Shown: one piece after another, positions 20,533 to 28,774 of the stretch | Layout: each line of letters begins with the position of its first letter | Position numbering within the stretch: the stretch's first letter is position 1 | Assembly (NCBI GenBank): GCA_016713325.1 | Contig: JADJPJ010000031.1 | Coordinates: 1 to 64,000 of the forward strand | Source of the DNA: Candidatus Flexifilum affinis | Lineage (GTDB): Bacteria > Chloroflexota > Anaerolineae > Aggregatilineales > Phototrophicaceae | Direction of reading: 5' to 3' | DNA length: 64,000 nt | Position numbers and translations under genes: made by a program | The notes under the pieces: model-generated | What the model was told of the DNA's origin: nothing | The model's database searches: none | What the model saw: the letters and a program-made list of their open reading frames with translations, nothing else

Positions 20533-21405
20533 TTACCGGTTGACCGCATAGTTGGCCAGCCTTTTGTAGGCCACTAGCAGGACGATGGCGATCAACGTGA
20601 GGATGATGCTCATGGCCATGGCCTGCGGCCGCAGCGACAGGTCCGGGTCCTGATAGTTCTGGCAGGCCAGCACCGGCAGGGTGGTGAGCTGCCGCACCCC
20701 CAGGAGCAGCGGAATCTCATAACTGGCGAACACGTAGGCGAACACGATGATCGACGTGGACAGCACTCCCGGCATGATCAGCGGGAGCAGCACAAAGCGG
20801 AAGCGCTGCCAGCTGTTGGCGCCGAGCGTCCGCGCTACTTCCTCGTACTGTGGACCACTGTCCTGAAGCACCGCCAGTACGACCACGCCGATAAACGGTA
20901 CTTCCTTCCGCAGGTAGGTCAGTTGAATAGCCGTGCCAGGGCGGTCGAAGACCATGACCGGAAAATCCCGCGGGGCGTCGATCAGGCCCAGGGCATAAGC
21001 GCCGCGGGCCAGGATGCCGCTCTGGCTGACCAGCAGCACGATTCCGGCGGCCGCGACCAGATGCGGGATGGGGATCGAAAGTTGAAACATGAAGGTGAAG
21101 AAGCGGCTGCCCTTGAACGTCTGGCGGAGGACCAGCGCCAGAGCAATGGCCAGCACCGAAGACATGACCGTGCTCAGCAGCGCCAGCCGAACCGTCTGCC
21201 AGAGCGATTCGAAGAAGATATTGTCGCTGAGAACTTCCGCGTAGTATCGAAGCGTGAGATCGTACGAATCGATCGCCGGGAAATAACCCAGGCTCTGCCC
21301 CAGGCCTACCAATAACCCGCCGAAGAACAGCAGGATGATTATCGCCACCGCCGGCAGGATCATCAGCGGCGCGCGAAGTTTTTCCATCAAGCTCAGCCAG
21401 CGCAT
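20533..21405 (-). CDS. ABC importer permease (PotB-like)
   Basis: A 290-residue inner-membrane permease with about six helices (ILPAVAIIILLFFGGLLVGL at the N-terminus). The EAA loop reads YEEVARTLGANSWQRFRFV and is followed by LPLIMPGVLSTSIIVFAYVF. It lies between the binding-protein gene (75 nt upstream, with a hairpin in the gap) and the second permease (15 nt downstream). The substrate is set by the binding protein, which resembles YnjB. Confidence 0.92.
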   Translation of the reverse strand: MRWLSLMEKLRAPLMILPAVAIIILLFFGGLLVGLGQSLGYFPAIDSYDLTLRYYAEVLSDNIFFESLWQTVRLALLSTVMSSVLAIALALVLRQTFKGSRFFTFMFQLSIPIPHLVAAAGIVLLVSQSGILARGAYALGLIDAPRDFPVMVFDRPGTAIQLTYLRKEVPFIGVVVLAVLQDSGPQYEEVARTLGANSWQRFRFVLLPLIMPGVLSTSIIVFAYVFASYEIPLLLGVRQLTTLPVLACQNYQDPDLSLRPQAMAMSIILTLIAIVLLVAYKRLANYAVNR

Positions 21406-21432
21406 GCCCGCTCCCAGTCTATTGAAGAATGA

Positions 21433-21464
21433 GACCGGGTAAGGGAATAGCCCCTTGCCCGGTC
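21433..21464 (-). promoter_or_regulatory. Hairpin between binding-protein and permease genes
   Basis: A strong stem, GACCGGG-x-AAGGG pairing with CCCTT-x-CCCGGTC around a short loop, lies in the 75-nt gap after the binding-protein stop. No run of T follows on the minus strand, so I read it as an mRNA-stabilising or attenuating hairpin that favours expression of the binding protein over the membrane genes. A similar arrangement occurs at 29951. Confidence 0.6.
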
Positions 21465-21480
21465 ATCAGGTGGTGCCGCT

Positions 21481-22728
21481 CTACTTCTGAAGGACGTTCT
21501 CGACCCAGCCCTGCTCCATCGCCGTCACCCAGGCCGCGGGCGGCTCGGGCAGCACGGCGGCGGCCAGCTCATCGGCCGAAAGCGTGGCCGGATGGCGTTC
21601 ATAACCGGCGACCGTCGCCTGGAACTCCTCCGAGTAGACGCTCGGCGGAATCGGCGACAGCCAGCCCCAGGCGGCCGGGTCGACCATCTTGAGCTGGAAT
21701 TCTTCGCCCAGGATGAAGTTGGCGACGACCATCGCCCCTGCCGGATTCGGCGCGTTGTAGGGGATGGTGATGAAGTTGTTGTTGGAGATCGTGCCGGTAT
21801 CGAACACGAAGGTGCGGATCGTCTCGGGATAGATGCCTTCGAGGATGTTGCTCGCCGCGTTGCCGGGGCCATAGCCCATGTTGAAGGCAACTTCCTGATT
21901 GGCCAGCAGGTCGGTCTGCACGGACGCCTCGGGGTAGGTTTCACCGGCGCGCCACAGATTCGGCTCCAGGCCGTTCAGATATTCCCACACGATCGGAGCA
22001 TACTGGTCGAAGACCGCCTGATCGAACTCACCCAGGAACGGTTCGGGCCCGCCGGCGGCCCAGAAGAAGACGTGACGGACGAAGACGCTGCCGGTGAAGT
22101 CGGGGATGGCCGGGTAGGTGAACAGGCCAGGGTTGGCCGCGGCCCACTCCGCCAGCGCCTCGAAGGTCTTCGGCGGTTCTTCGCCAACCAGATCCGTGTT
22201 GTATTCCATCACGAACTGCGCATGGCCCCAGGGCGACTCGTACCCCTCGACCGGAGTGCCGAAGTCGAAAGCAATAGCCGGGTCGGACCAGTCAACATAG
22301 CGCGCGTTCGGGATCGATTCCGACCACGGGCCATATAGCAGTTCAGCTTCTTTGAGCGTCCGGAAGTTCTCGCCGTTGATCCAGATCAGATCGACCGTGC
22401 CGGTGGTGACGCCGGCCGCGGATTCGTCCAGGATTTTGTTGACAACGTCGGCCGTATCGACCAGGGGGACGCGATTGAGCGTGACGCCGTACAGTTCCTG
22501 GACGCGCGCGCCAATGTCGTTGTCGACATCCGAATTGATCTTGTCGGAGCCGCCCCACATATGCCAGTTGACAGTGGTTCCCTGGGCCGCGGCCAGGACG
22601 TCCGCCCATGTTTCATGGCCAGGGACGGGTCCGAGCAGTTCGTCTGTCGCATCCTGAGCGACCGCAGAACCCAACACCACCATGGAAAGGACCATCAAGA
22701 TAAGTGCCATGCGCCGGAAGCTAAACAC
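21481..22728 (-). CDS. ABC importer substrate-binding protein, YnjB-like
   Basis: A 415-residue exported binding protein. It starts with GTG at 22728, preceded at ideal distance by AAGGAG. The signal peptide is about 24 residues (FSFRRMALILMVLSMVVLGS, then AVAQ). Mature segments NWHMWGGSDKINSDVDND and DLIWINGENFRTLKEAELLY are the hallmark of the YnjB group of binding proteins, whose substrate is not established. Its placement at the head of a nucleoside/sugar catabolic cluster suggests a nucleoside-related or sugar-acid-like ligand (inference). Confidence 0.88.
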   Translation of the reverse strand: MFSFRRMALILMVLSMVVLGSAVAQDATDELLGPVPGHETWADVLAAAQGTTVNWHMWGGSDKINSDVDNDIGARVQELYGVTLNRVPLVDTADVVNKILDESAAGVTTGTVDLIWINGENFRTLKEAELLYGPWSESIPNARYVDWSDPAIAFDFGTPVEGYESPWGHAQFVMEYNTDLVGEEPPKTFEALAEWAAANPGLFTYPAIPDFTGSVFVRHVFFWAAGGPEPFLGEFDQAVFDQYAPIVWEYLNGLEPNLWRAGETYPEASVQTDLLANQEVAFNMGYGPGNAASNILEGIYPETIRTFVFDTGTISNNNFITIPYNAPNPAGAMVVANFILGEEFQLKMVDPAAWGWLSPIPPSVYSEEFQATVAGYERHPATLSADELAAAVLPEPPAAWVTAMEQGWVENVLQK

Positions 22729-22878
22729 AGTATTTCTCCTTGAGCAGCATAGGACGGAAAGTGTCTTGTTATTCCTTGCACCGACGTCAATTCATGCACA
22801 TCTCCATACAAGCATCTCCCTACAAGGGCGACATCGGACCCAATGGACAACGCTGGCAGTACAGCGATTGAACCCTGA

Positions 22879-23721
22879 TCAGGCGACTTTCTCTCGCAGA
22901 AGGCGCAGCGCCCGTGTGATCTCCGCATCGTAATCCGTCACCAGCGGACGCCACGTATTCACGGTGCGACCGGTCTCGGCCTCCGGATTGGGAAAGCATT
23001 CGATGACGAGCGGGCCGGTGTATCCGACGGCATCGAGCGCCTGGCGAATGGCCGCCCACTGGACATGGCCGCCGCCCGGCGGCTTGCGATTGCTGTCGGC
23101 GCAGTGAAAATGACCCAGACGGGATCCTGCTGTTCGAATGGCCAGCCCCAGGTCATCCTCTTCCATGTTCATGTGATAGGTGTCGAGCTGAAGTTTCACC
23201 GAAGGGTGGTCGACGATTTCGAGGTAAGCCAGTCCCTCGTTCACCGAGTTGCAGATGTATGTCTCAAACCGATTGATCAACTCGATGCACACGGTGAGTC
23301 CCAGGTCACTGGCGGTTTGGGCGACTTCCCGCATGGCCAGGGCGCTCCGCTCGCGATAGGGACGGAGGTCGGTTTCGGGTGGAAAGTGGAGCCAGGGGAC
23401 GTGGGGCAGGCCGCCCAGGATTGGGCTGCCCAGGCGAGCTGCCGCTTCGACGCAGCGCTTGAGGTGTTCTATCCCGCCGCGCTGTACGGACGGGTCCGGG
23501 CTGGTGATGTCTTTTTCCAGCGGCAGTCCCATGCTGGCATAGACTGCCAGCCCGAGCCGATCCAGTTCCGCGCGCATCGCGGTGATCGGCGTCTCAGGTC
23601 CCGAAATGAGGGAAACCTCGACCGCATCAAAGCCGATGTCACGCGCTCGCTTGAAGCAGGCGGCCTGATCATCGGACCAGTTCTGCAGCCAGTAAAAAAT
23701 CTCAATGCCTACCTGGCGCAT
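22879..23721 (-). CDS. Sugar epimerase/isomerase-like TIM-barrel protein (AP endonuclease family 2)
   Basis: A 280-residue TIM-barrel protein of the D-tagatose-3-epimerase/xylose-isomerase-like group, which isomerises or epimerises ketoses with a divalent metal. The four expected ligands are visible in order: Glu in VCIELINRF, Asp/His in LQLDTYHMNMEE, His in GHFHCADSN and Glu in PLVIECFPNPE. Start ATG 23721 gives MRQVGIEIFYWLQNW; the frame is open 21 codons further. It is the first gene of the minus-strand cluster and lies divergent from the GntR regulator, with a candidate operator 23-41 bp before its start. Confidence 0.83.
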   Translation of the reverse strand: MRQVGIEIFYWLQNWSDDQAACFKRARDIGFDAVEVSLISGPETPITAMRAELDRLGLAVYASMGLPLEKDITSPDPSVQRGGIEHLKRCVEAAARLGSPILGGLPHVPWLHFPPETDLRPYRERSALAMREVAQTASDLGLTVCIELINRFETYICNSVNEGLAYLEIVDHPSVKLQLDTYHMNMEEDDLGLAIRTAGSRLGHFHCADSNRKPPGGGHVQWAAIRQALDAVGYTGPLVIECFPNPEAETGRTVNTWRPLVTDYDAEITRALRLLREKVA

Positions 23722-23743
23722 AGGAGTCTGCTGTTTTCGCCTA

Positions 23744-23762
23744 ATTCTGAAATCTGAAATCT
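23744..23762. promoter_or_regulatory. Candidate GntR operator, catabolic-cluster side
   Basis: ATTCTGAAATCTGAAATCT contains the heptamer TCTGAAA twice. Its core GAAATCTGAAAT (23749-23760) recurs in inverse orientation at 23912-23923 next to the regulator gene. It lies just upstream of the first gene of the minus-strand cluster. Function as a binding site is inference from the duplication and position. Confidence 0.5.
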
Positions 23763-23855
23763 CTGTTGCTGGCAAGAATAGCATCTATTGTTGTTTTGTC
23801 AACCGATTAGCGCACGGATAGAATGAAGCCTCTTACGTATTGAATGCACATCTTC

Positions 23856-23884
23856 TTGACAGGACCGGAGTTTCTGCCTACCAT
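23856..23884 (+). promoter_or_regulatory. Candidate sigma-70-type promoter of the GntR gene
   Basis: TTGACA at 23856-23861 is a perfect -35 hexamer. With a 17-nt spacer the -10 is TACCAT (four of six matches). Transcription would begin near 23892, just before the candidate operator at 23908. No clear ribosome binding site precedes ATG 23942. Confidence 0.45.
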
Positions 23885-23907
23885 ACTCTCATAGTTCAGG
23901 GCATGGC

Positions 23908-23926
23908 TGAAATTTCAGATTTCTGA
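23908..23926. promoter_or_regulatory. Candidate GntR operator, regulator side
   Basis: TGAAATTTCAGATTTCTGA contains the inverse of the 12-bp core found at 23749-23760, plus a palindrome TGAAATTTCA. Located downstream of the predicted -10 and 16 bp before the regulator's ATG, it would allow autorepression. Inference from repetition; no binding data. Confidence 0.5.
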
Positions 23927-23941
23927 CCACCTTCCACCAGT

Positions 23942-24643
23942 ATGGATAATGCGCTATTGAATACCGTCGATAACCTGCAACCTGTCATCGTTCCCAGCTT
24001 GAACGATGTCGTCTACCAGCTGCTGCGGGAGCGAATTCTGCGTCGTGAGTTCGCGCCGGGCGAGCGCCTGGACCTCGACGATCTTGAGCGGCGCTTGCAG
24101 GTCAGCCGAACCCCCTTGAAAGATGCCCTCAGCCGCCTGCAAGCAGAGGGCCTGGTCGAGATTTACGCGCGGCGCGGCACCTTCGTGACCCGACCGGATG
24201 CGAAGAAGCTGGACGAAGCTTACAAAATCCGCAGCGCCTACGAACTCTACGTCGCGCTCTGCATCTTCAAGTATCTCAGGCCCGAAGACTACCAGTTCTT
24301 CGACGAGATCTATACGCAGATGGATGCCTTGTCCCGCGAAGGCAGCTGGAAGGCCGTCGCGGATGAGTATTTGCGGCTTGACCAGCAGCTTCACGAGCGA
24401 CTGGTCCTGCGGGGCGGGCCGCCGCGTATGCTGCATCTGTACCAGCAGACGAATGTGCATGTGTACGTCCAGCTTCTTGTCCCGTGCTTCAGCGACCGCG
24501 ACTTCGAGATGACGCATTTTGAACATGAGCAGATTTTCACGGCGCTCTCGATGCAGGCGCCGGATCGCCTGAACGCTGCGCTCCTGAATCACCTGGAGGG
24601 GGCGCGTCTGCGAGCAGCCAGGGCTTTCGACTGTTCCACCTGA
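23942..24643 (+). CDS. GntR-family transcriptional regulator (FadR/FCD type)
   Basis: A 233-residue regulator. The winged HTH spans about residues 20-85 (VVYQLLRERILRREFAPGER, then LQVSRTPLKDALSRLQAEGL), with the wing LVEIYARRGTFVTRP. The C-terminal helical FCD-type ligand domain (about 95-225) contains potential metal histidines (DQQLHERLVL and MTHFEHEQIF). It is divergent from the 15-gene catabolic cluster and co-oriented with an MFS permease and a CoA-transferase. Two copies of one motif in the intergenic region are its probable targets, so it likely controls both directions in response to a pathway intermediate. Confidence 0.88.
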   Translation: MDNALLNTVDNLQPVIVPSLNDVVYQLLRERILRREFAPGERLDLDDLERRLQVSRTPLKDALSRLQAEGLVEIYARRGTFVTRPDAKKLDEAYKIRSAYELYVALCIFKYLRPEDYQFFDEIYTQMDALSREGSWKAVADEYLRLDQQLHERLVLRGGPPRMLHLYQQTNVHVYVQLLVPCFSDRDFEMTHFEHEQIFTALSMQAPDRLNAALLNHLEGARLRAARAFDCST

Positions 24644-24710
24644 TTCCGGCATCGGGCGTCGGGTGAGGTTTTCCGGCCCGTCGCGGTGACAAGGACCGCC
24701 AGCGAACACG

Positions 24711-25899
24711 ATGGACGATTTTTCGCCGCTGCAAAGACGAGTCGTGCTGGTCGGCTGGATCACGTATGCCGCGTACTATCTCGGCCGTGTCAACCTGGCG
24801 GCGGCGCTGCCCGCCATTGAAGCGGAGTTCGGCTGGACGCCGGAGCAGACCAGCTTGCTGGCTGGCGCCGCGCTCTGGACCCATGCCGCAGGGCAGCTCT
24901 TCAACGGCTGGCTAGGCGATCGCGTCCCTGCCCGGCAGATGGTCTTCTTCGGAATGGCCGGCTCCACCCTGATCAACCTGCTGATGGCGAGCGTCACATC
25001 ACTTGAAGGGCTGGTCGGGCTCCGCACTGATCAACGGTTTCCTCCAGGCGATGGGTTGGGGTCCCATCCTCCGTACGCTCAGTGAGGCGCTTGCCGATGA
25101 TCAACGCCACCGCGTCGCGGGCGTGTTTGGCGCGTCGTACATCGTCGGCAATACGGCCACCTGGCTGCTGACCGGGCTGCTCCTCGCGCAGGGCACGTGG
25201 CGGATACTATTCATCATCCCGCCGCTCCTCATGTTGGGCTTTGGTCTCGCGTGGTACCGTCTGAGCATACCCGGACGGACTCCGGATCAAAGTCACCCCA
25301 ATGACGCTGGCCGTGCCTCGTCGCGCATTAGCCTGGAAGAGTTCTGGGTGTTTCTTTTTACCGCGCTGGTAGCAGGCGCGCTGTTGAACGGTGCCTTGTT
25401 CTATGCGCCGACGTTTGCCGCGGAGACCGCTACGGTGGATCAGGCGGCCATCACCGCCGTGATTTTCCCCGTTTTCGGTCTGATCGGCACAGTTGTCCTG
25501 AGTGGCGCCGTTTTGCGACGAACTCGCGGCCGCGAGGCGCGGGGTTTGATCATTCTGCTGGGGCTGGCCGCGGCCGCCCGGGGGTTGGCTCTGCTTCTGC
25601 CCTCGTCAGTACTGACAGCAGCCCTGCTGCTGAGCGTGATGGGCATCACGTCCTATGCTCTCACCAACCTCCTGCTCACCGCTGTGCCCTTGCTTTACGC
25701 CCACCTGGGAACCTCGCGGGTGGCCGGCATTATGGACGCCACGCACAGCGTCGGCGGCGCGCTGGGCAGCACACTGGTGGGTATCCTTCTTGGACGCGGC
25801 GGTTGGTCGCTCGTATTCGGCGCATGGGTCGCGCTGCCGCTGATTGCCATTCTGTTTGTCGCTGCGGGTTCGCGCAGCATCAAGTTACTGCGGGCTTAA
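24711..25899 (+). pseudogene. MFS transporter (OPA/GlpT-like), single frameshift
   Basis: A major-facilitator permease of about 396 residues related to the organophosphate:phosphate antiporter branch. The first 100 residues (GWITYAAYYLGRVNLAAALP, then GQLFNGWLGDRVPARQMV) are read from ATG 24711. The remainder is in another frame from about 25020 (LINGFLQAMGWGPILRTLSE, the family's second landmark). One small indel near 25015-25030 joins them into a full-length protein of 12 helices. With such a clean remainder this may be a sequencing error. It sits 67 bp after the GntR gene and 23 bp before a CoA-transferase gene. Confidence 0.75.
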
Positions 25900-25922
25900 G
25901 TTCTTTGGGAAGAGACAAACTA

Positions 25923-27116
25923 ATGACTGCACCCCTTGACGGCATTCGTGTGATCGACCAGACCCAGGCGCTTGCCGGCCCTTACTGTGCGATGATCCTG
26001 GGCGACCTGGGTGCCGAAGTAATCAAGATCGAGCGGCCCGGCAGCGGCGATCAGTCGCGGACCTGGGGGCCGCCGTTCGTCGGCAGCGAGAGCACGTACT
26101 ATCTGGCCGTCAATCGCAACAAGCGCAGCATGACCCTGAACGTGACCCATCCCGTCGGCAAGGAAATTCTGTACCGGCTGGTGGATGGCGGCGACGTGTT
26201 CATGACCAACATCGCCACCAATGCCTCGCTCAAGCGCTATGGCCTTGACTACGACTCGCTGCACGCCCGCAATACACGTTTGATTTACGCCTCCATCAGC
26301 GGCTACGGACGTGTCGGCAGCCGGGCCGATCAGTTCGGCTACGATCTGGTTTCGCAGGCCGAGTCCGGCGTGATGTCGATCACCGGGCATCCCGGCGAAG
26401 GACCGATGCGTTTTCCCACGCCCATTGCCGATATGACCTGCGGCCTGTTCACAGCGATCGGCATCCTCGCCGCGCTGGAACACCGGCGCAATACAGGCGA
26501 AGGACAGATGCTCGACATGTCGCTGCAAGAGGGGCAGATGACCTGGCTGGAGAATTACGCTGGGGCTTACTTCGCAACCGGCGAGAATCCCCCGCAGTAT
26601 GGCAACCGTCATCCGCAAATCGCCCCTTACGAGCCGCTCCAGGCCGGCGATGGACGCTGGTTCGTCCTGGGCGTCGGCTCCGACAACACCTGGCAGAAGT
26701 TCTGCGCCGTCGCCGGGCTGGACGGGCTGGCACAGGACCCGCGCTTTGTATCGAATGCCGACCGCGTGCGCAATTACGAGGCGCTCATGCCCCACGTGCG
26801 CGAGGCACTCCTGCACCGCTCCGCCGACGAATGGATGCAGATTCTGCGAGATGCGGACGTCCCGGTCGGCAAAATCAATACAGTGGCCGAAGCCCTGGCC
26901 GACCCTCACCTGCTGGAGCGCAATTTCATCGTCGAACTGGAACACCCAGAGCTTGGACCCATCAAGTCGCTCGCCACGCCGGTGCACATGTCCGGGTCAC
27001 CCCTACGTTACGACCGGCACCCGCCTACGCTGGGCGAGCAAACAGACGAGATCCTGCACGAGATCGGCTACTCCCGAGAGCAGATTATGGACATGCGCGC
27101 CTGGGGCGTGGTGTAG
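25923..27116 (+). CDS. Class III CoA-transferase (CaiB/BaiF family)
   Basis: A 397-residue CoA-transferase that moves CoA between an acyl-CoA and a free acid. The start ATG 25923 follows a GGGAAGAG ribosome binding site. The N-terminus is the family signature (GIRVIDQTQALAGPYCAMIL, then GDLGAEVIKIERP). The catalytic aspartate region is QFGYDLVSQAESGVMSITG (near residue 145), and RNTGEGQMLDMSLQEGQMTW follows. It is probably cotranscribed with the MFS gene. The acid formed by the aldehyde dehydrogenase of the divergent cluster could be its substrate, but that is inference. Confidence 0.9.
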   Translation: MTAPLDGIRVIDQTQALAGPYCAMILGDLGAEVIKIERPGSGDQSRTWGPPFVGSESTYYLAVNRNKRSMTLNVTHPVGKEILYRLVDGGDVFMTNIATNASLKRYGLDYDSLHARNTRLIYASISGYGRVGSRADQFGYDLVSQAESGVMSITGHPGEGPMRFPTPIADMTCGLFTAIGILAALEHRRNTGEGQMLDMSLQEGQMTWLENYAGAYFATGENPPQYGNRHPQIAPYEPLQAGDGRWFVLGVGSDNTWQKFCAVAGLDGLAQDPRFVSNADRVRNYEALMPHVREALLHRSADEWMQILRDADVPVGKINTVAEALADPHLLERNFIVELEHPELGPIKSLATPVHMSGSPLRYDRHPPTLGEQTDEILHEIGYSREQIMDMRAWGVV

Positions 27117-27340
27117 ATCTTCATCAGCCAAGTTCGATGTCCTGAGCGCATTCTCAATGACATTGCACCAGGCAGGGACCTGGCGTCCAGTGTCGCCATG
27201 TTCACGGTGGGATGCTCCCCACACTGCCGATAACACTCGGTACATGAGTTTGCTGAGCATCATCACTTGTGCAGACCTGCTGTTCATAAGATGCTTTGGG
27301 CAAGAAGCGCACAATCTATAATGGTTGGCCAGGGAAACCA

Positions 27341-27436
27341 ATGCGATTCGCCCGCTGTATTCTGCTAATATGGCTGCTGGCCGCGTGTACGGGTGAGCCA
27401 GCATCACCAGTGAGCTTCACCCACTACCGGGGGTAA
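27341..27436 (+). pseudogene. Lipoprotein N-terminal stub
   Basis: A 31-codon frame, RFARCILLIWLLAACTGEPA after the initial Met, has a typical signal peptide with lipobox LLAAC followed by a TG-EPA mature start, then stops at TAA 27434 after 15 more residues. It looks like the first exported residues of a lipoprotein whose body has been lost. No ribosome binding site stronger than AGGGAAACC is seen. Confidence 0.4.
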
Positions 27437-27446
27437 AGCTCACTGG
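27407..27446. repeat. 11-bp inverted repeat
   Basis: CCAGTGAGCTT and its exact inverse AAGCTCACTGG are separated by 18 nt. No T-run follows on either strand, so it is not a standard terminator. It overlaps the end of the lipoprotein stub and could be an insertion scar or a cruciform. Confidence 0.4.
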
Positions 27447-27695
27447 ATAACCGCACCAAATAGCCGATGGACGCCGAGTCTCCTCCAGTCTAGTGTAAAT
27501 GCCAGGACGATGCGTCCGCAGGACTGCCCGCGCCAAACCGGTTACACTCCAGTCTTTCGTAAAGGCATCCTCCTACCGTAAACGAGTTTTCCCCTGAGAT
27601 TAGGTTTGTCCACCCTACAAGTCCGCACCACGTCCATTTAGCCTCAAAGCTGCGCTCCACTTGTGACATCTGCACAACAACCACGCGTGAACCGT

Positions 27696-27723
27696 TTGAC
27701 AACTCCGCAAAACACGTTATACT
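27696..27723 (+). promoter_or_regulatory. Sigma-70-type promoter of the iclR/sugar operon
   Basis: TTGACA (27696-27701), a 16-nt spacer and TATACT (27718-27723) make a near-consensus promoter. The predicted start site falls at the left edge of the 28-bp inverted repeat, so binding there would block RNA polymerase. Confidence 0.75.
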
Positions 27724-27728
27724 GAAAT

Positions 27729-27756
27729 CATTAGTGATAATCAATTATCACTAATG
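27729..27756. promoter_or_regulatory. Perfect 13-bp inverted repeat, candidate IclR operator
   Basis: CATTAGTGATAAT and its exact inverse ATTATCACTAATG flank a 2-nt spacer. The dyad begins 5 bp after the -10 hexamer and ends 63 bp before the regulator's start codon. The size and AT-rich dyad suit a dimeric winged-helix regulator; I infer autoregulation by the IclR protein encoded next to it. Confidence 0.7.
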
Positions 27757-27818
27757 ATAAACAGATGTTGCTCACCTCCCATATCGTCGCTCCACATTCG
27801 ACGATTTCGGAGATATTT

Positions 27819-28619
27819 ATGGCAAGAAATGATTCCATGTCAGTCGTAGTACCAGCCGTCGAAAAAGCGCTCGATATAATGGAATTTATTGCGCAGCGGG
27901 GGTCGTCCGCCACCATCAAGGAACTTTCAGTTCACTTGAGCATCCCCATCGCGACGGCCTACCGCACGGTGCGCTATCTGTGCAATCGGCGCTATCTGAC
28001 GGAACAATCGCAGGGCACTTACGTCATCGGCCCACAGTTCCTACACCTGGCCCACCTGACCACTAAACAGTCAAGTCTGCATATTGAAGCGGAACCTGTG
28101 ATGCGCAAGCTGGCCACGCTCACGGGGCAGACGACGCAGCTTGGCATCCTACAAGAGCTGGGTGTGACCTACATCGAGCAGATCATGCCGACAACCCCGG
28201 TGAGCATCGTCGCGGCGCTGCGCACGGTGCTGCCGGTCAACGTGAGCGCCTGCGGCAAGGTCCTCATCGCGCATCTGCTTCCCTATGATCAGGAGGAGTT
28301 TTTGCGCGCCGCGGATCTGGCCGCGAACACCCCAAACAGCATCGTCGACAAAGCGCTCTTCCAGCAAGAACTGGAGACAGTCAAAGCAAACGGCTACGCG
28401 CTGGATCGAGAAGAGTACGCACGCGGAATCGGCTGCTGCGCGGCGCCCGTTTGCGATTATCGAGGGCAGGTCATCGCTGCCGTTGGCATCACAGGTCATA
28501 TCGCCGATTACAGCAGCGAAGAGAGTCTCAAACGCCTTGTTTCCTACGTGAAGTCTGCCGCCGAGGAAATCTCTCGAATACTGGGAGGTTCGCACCCTCC
28601 TGATGATTTGATGGATTGA
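27819..28619 (+). CDS. IclR-family transcriptional regulator
   Basis: A 266-residue regulator. I choose ATG 27819, which has GGAG 7 bp upstream; an in-frame ATG at 27765 lacks one. The winged HTH is residues about 12-75 (ATIKELSVHLSIPIATAYRT). The effector-binding domain follows from about 90, with the family segment VNVSACGKVLIAHLLP and a C-terminal CCAAPVCDYRGQVIAAVGIT. It heads the sugar operon 155 bp before the binding-protein gene, with a perfect dyad in its promoter, so local autoregulated control of the operon by a sugar or sugar phosphate is likely. Confidence 0.9.
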   Translation: MARNDSMSVVVPAVEKALDIMEFIAQRGSSATIKELSVHLSIPIATAYRTVRYLCNRRYLTEQSQGTYVIGPQFLHLAHLTTKQSSLHIEAEPVMRKLATLTGQTTQLGILQELGVTYIEQIMPTTPVSIVAALRTVLPVNVSACGKVLIAHLLPYDQEEFLRAADLAANTPNSIVDKALFQQELETVKANGYALDREEYARGIGCCAAPVCDYRGQVIAAVGITGHIADYSSEESLKRLVSYVKSAAEEISRILGGSHPPDDLMD

Positions 28620-28774
28620 CCACGGCGTGGGTGTCACAGCCTGTACCGCAAACACGGCGTGCGCGTGAGGCTGATCGCTCAAGAACGATCGCCTATCTTG
28701 AAGGAGGTCCGTGTGCGAAAGTAGAGCTGAAAGTCAGGTTTTGTGGAAAAGCGCTATGTACATGGAGATATCTG

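Larger units (their letters stand above)
27117..27695. other. Intergenic region with decayed fragments
   Basis: About 580 bp without an intact gene. It holds a lipoprotein-signal stub (27341-27436), an 11-bp inverted repeat (27407-27446) and a block near 27595-27620 (TTTGTCCACCCTACA) that matches the flank of the IS relic at 8.25 kb. The last 70 bp lead into the IclR promoter. The mixture suggests an old insertion/deletion scar. Confidence 0.5.
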
